Positions 63,472-64,000 of a stretch of DNA of 64,000 nt are shown in pieces. The DNA is from Bacillota bacterium (GTDB lineage: Bacteria; Actinomycetota; Aquicultoria; Aquicultorales; Aquicultoraceae): positions 1 to 64,000 of the forward strand of contig JAIMBH010000006.1 in the NCBI GenBank assembly GCA_023511485.1, given 5' to 3'. The number at the start of each line of letters is the position of its first letter. Position 1 is the first letter of the stretch. The notes beneath the pieces are model-generated. The model searched no databases. It worked only from the letters and a program-made list of their open reading frames with translations, and had not been told where the DNA came from. The position numbers and the translations under genes are program-made.

Positions 63472-64000
63472 GTGTCTGAGGAGCTGAGATGGGGATTCCC
63501 GATAGCCCTGTACCTATTCGTTGGCGGAATGAGTGCCGCTGCCTATTATGTAGGTGTCTTTGCTGATTTAATTGGTAAAGATAGATACAAAGAGGTTGCC
63601 AGGATAGGGTCATATATAGTTCTTATCCCGATAATCATCGGATTGCTGATGCTGGTTGTTGACCTGGGCAGGCCTCTAAGGTTTTGGCACTTGATGCTGC
63701 AACTTGGTCCGGTCAACACGGGGATAATAATCAGACCGGGTTCAGTAATGTCGCTCGGCACATGGTTTCTGGTTGCATTTTCAGCAGTTTGCGGCGTAGC
63801 CTATCCGTTGATGTGGCTGGCGAAAGAAAGGTTCGCAAGTAACATTCCAGTGTTATCCGCATTAGCAGAAAAAGATGACATTCGACGGGCGGTCGGGGTG
63901 CTAGGATTACCCATTGCATTCCTGGTTGCAATCTATACAGGCGTGCTCTTAGCGGTATCATCAAGGCCGATCTGGGCAGATACCGTGCTATTGCCAGTAT
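63472..64000 (+). CDS. NrfD/HybB/PsrC-like integral membrane subunit, 3' partial
   Basis: At least 176 residues, running off the window end. It starts at GTG 63472, 6 nt after the preceding stop, with GAGG upstream. At least four transmembrane helices are visible: IALYLFVGGMSAAAYYVGVF, SYIVLIPIIIGLLMLVVDLG, TWFLVAFSAVCGVAYPLMWL and VGVLGLPIAFLVAIYTG. The V-D-L-G-R-P after the second helix is characteristic of the NrfD/PsrC family. Such subunits exchange electrons with quinones without heme. Together with the HybA-like protein it makes this a membrane-bound, quinone-linked [NiFeSe] hydrogenase. Confidence 0.9.
   Translation, partial: MSEELRWGFPIALYLFVGGMSAAAYYVGVFADLIGKDRYKEVARIGSYIVLIPIIIGLLMLVVDLGRPLRFWHLMLQLGPVNTGIIIRPGSVMSLGTWFLVAFSAVCGVAYPLMWLAKERFASNIPVLSALAEKDDIRRAVGVLGLPIAFLVAIYTGVLLAVSSRPIWADTVLLPV

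Overview
The window (about 45% GC by eye) looks like the chromosome of an anaerobic Gram-positive-type bacterium. The best guess is a deep actinobacterial lineage. Pointers are a PdtaS/PdtaR-type kinase with an ANTAR regulator, an ECF sigma factor with a DUF5667-type anti-sigma protein, a Trp T-box leader, a YerC/TrpR-like protein and many TTG/GTG starts. The taxonomic call is inference and only moderately secure.

Layout. 1-10.5 kb: serine and branched-chain amino acid synthesis (class-V aminotransferase, serA, leuA, leuC, leuD, leuB, ilvE, cimA). 10.6-13.7 kb: FAH-family and metallo-beta-lactamase-fold hydrolases, a YerC-like regulator and a lipoprotein. 13.7-16.7 kb: a long regulated leader, a sulfide:quinone oxidoreductase-like flavoprotein and a DUF1641 repeat protein. 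17.0-22 kb: dnaE and, convergent, an HD-GYP response regulator. 22-28.4 kb: his genes (hisD, C, B, H, A, F, I; no hisG or hisE seen). 28.7-45.2 kb: trp genes (E, then G, D, C, B2, F, trpS, B, A) and accD-accA. trpE is separated from trpG by an anti-sigma-type kinase, a secreted protein and a sigma/anti-sigma pair, and an identical 540-bp T-box leader stands before both trpE and trpG. 45.5-54.4 kb: signalling and envelope genes (SpoIIE-type phosphatase, tRNA-Leu, Ig-like lipoprotein, Kv-type channel, HExxH peptidase, PdtaS/PdtaR, signal peptidase I). 54.4-64 kb: hypF, hypC, hypD, hypE, then a membrane-bound hydrogenase operon cut by the window end.

The main discovery is two genes that appear to end early at TGA but continue in the same frame as selenoproteins. 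The hydrogenase large subunit reads D-P-(TGA)-M-G-C-A-I-H, which makes it a [NiFeSe] hydrogenase. The SQR-like flavoprotein has TGA at 15208-15210, exactly where SQRs carry their second redox-active cysteine, and continues for 50 family-like residues to a TAA at 15361. Each TGA is followed by a hairpin of the bacterial SECIS kind (8 bp, apical G, loop 17 or 25 nt after the TGA). The hydrogenase shows that this organism very probably decodes Sec, which strongly supports the less expected seleno-SQR. Its paired promoter operators, long leader and tight linkage to a DUF1641 protein suggest a regulated sulfur/redox module.

Other structure worth attention: the duplicated T-box; several families of short intergenic palindromic repeats (AGCT-rich, CTCCC-rich, CTAG-rich); a perfect 29-bp inverted repeat of REP type; a Rex-like palindrome before the hydrogenase genes; and a possible ATT start for serA.
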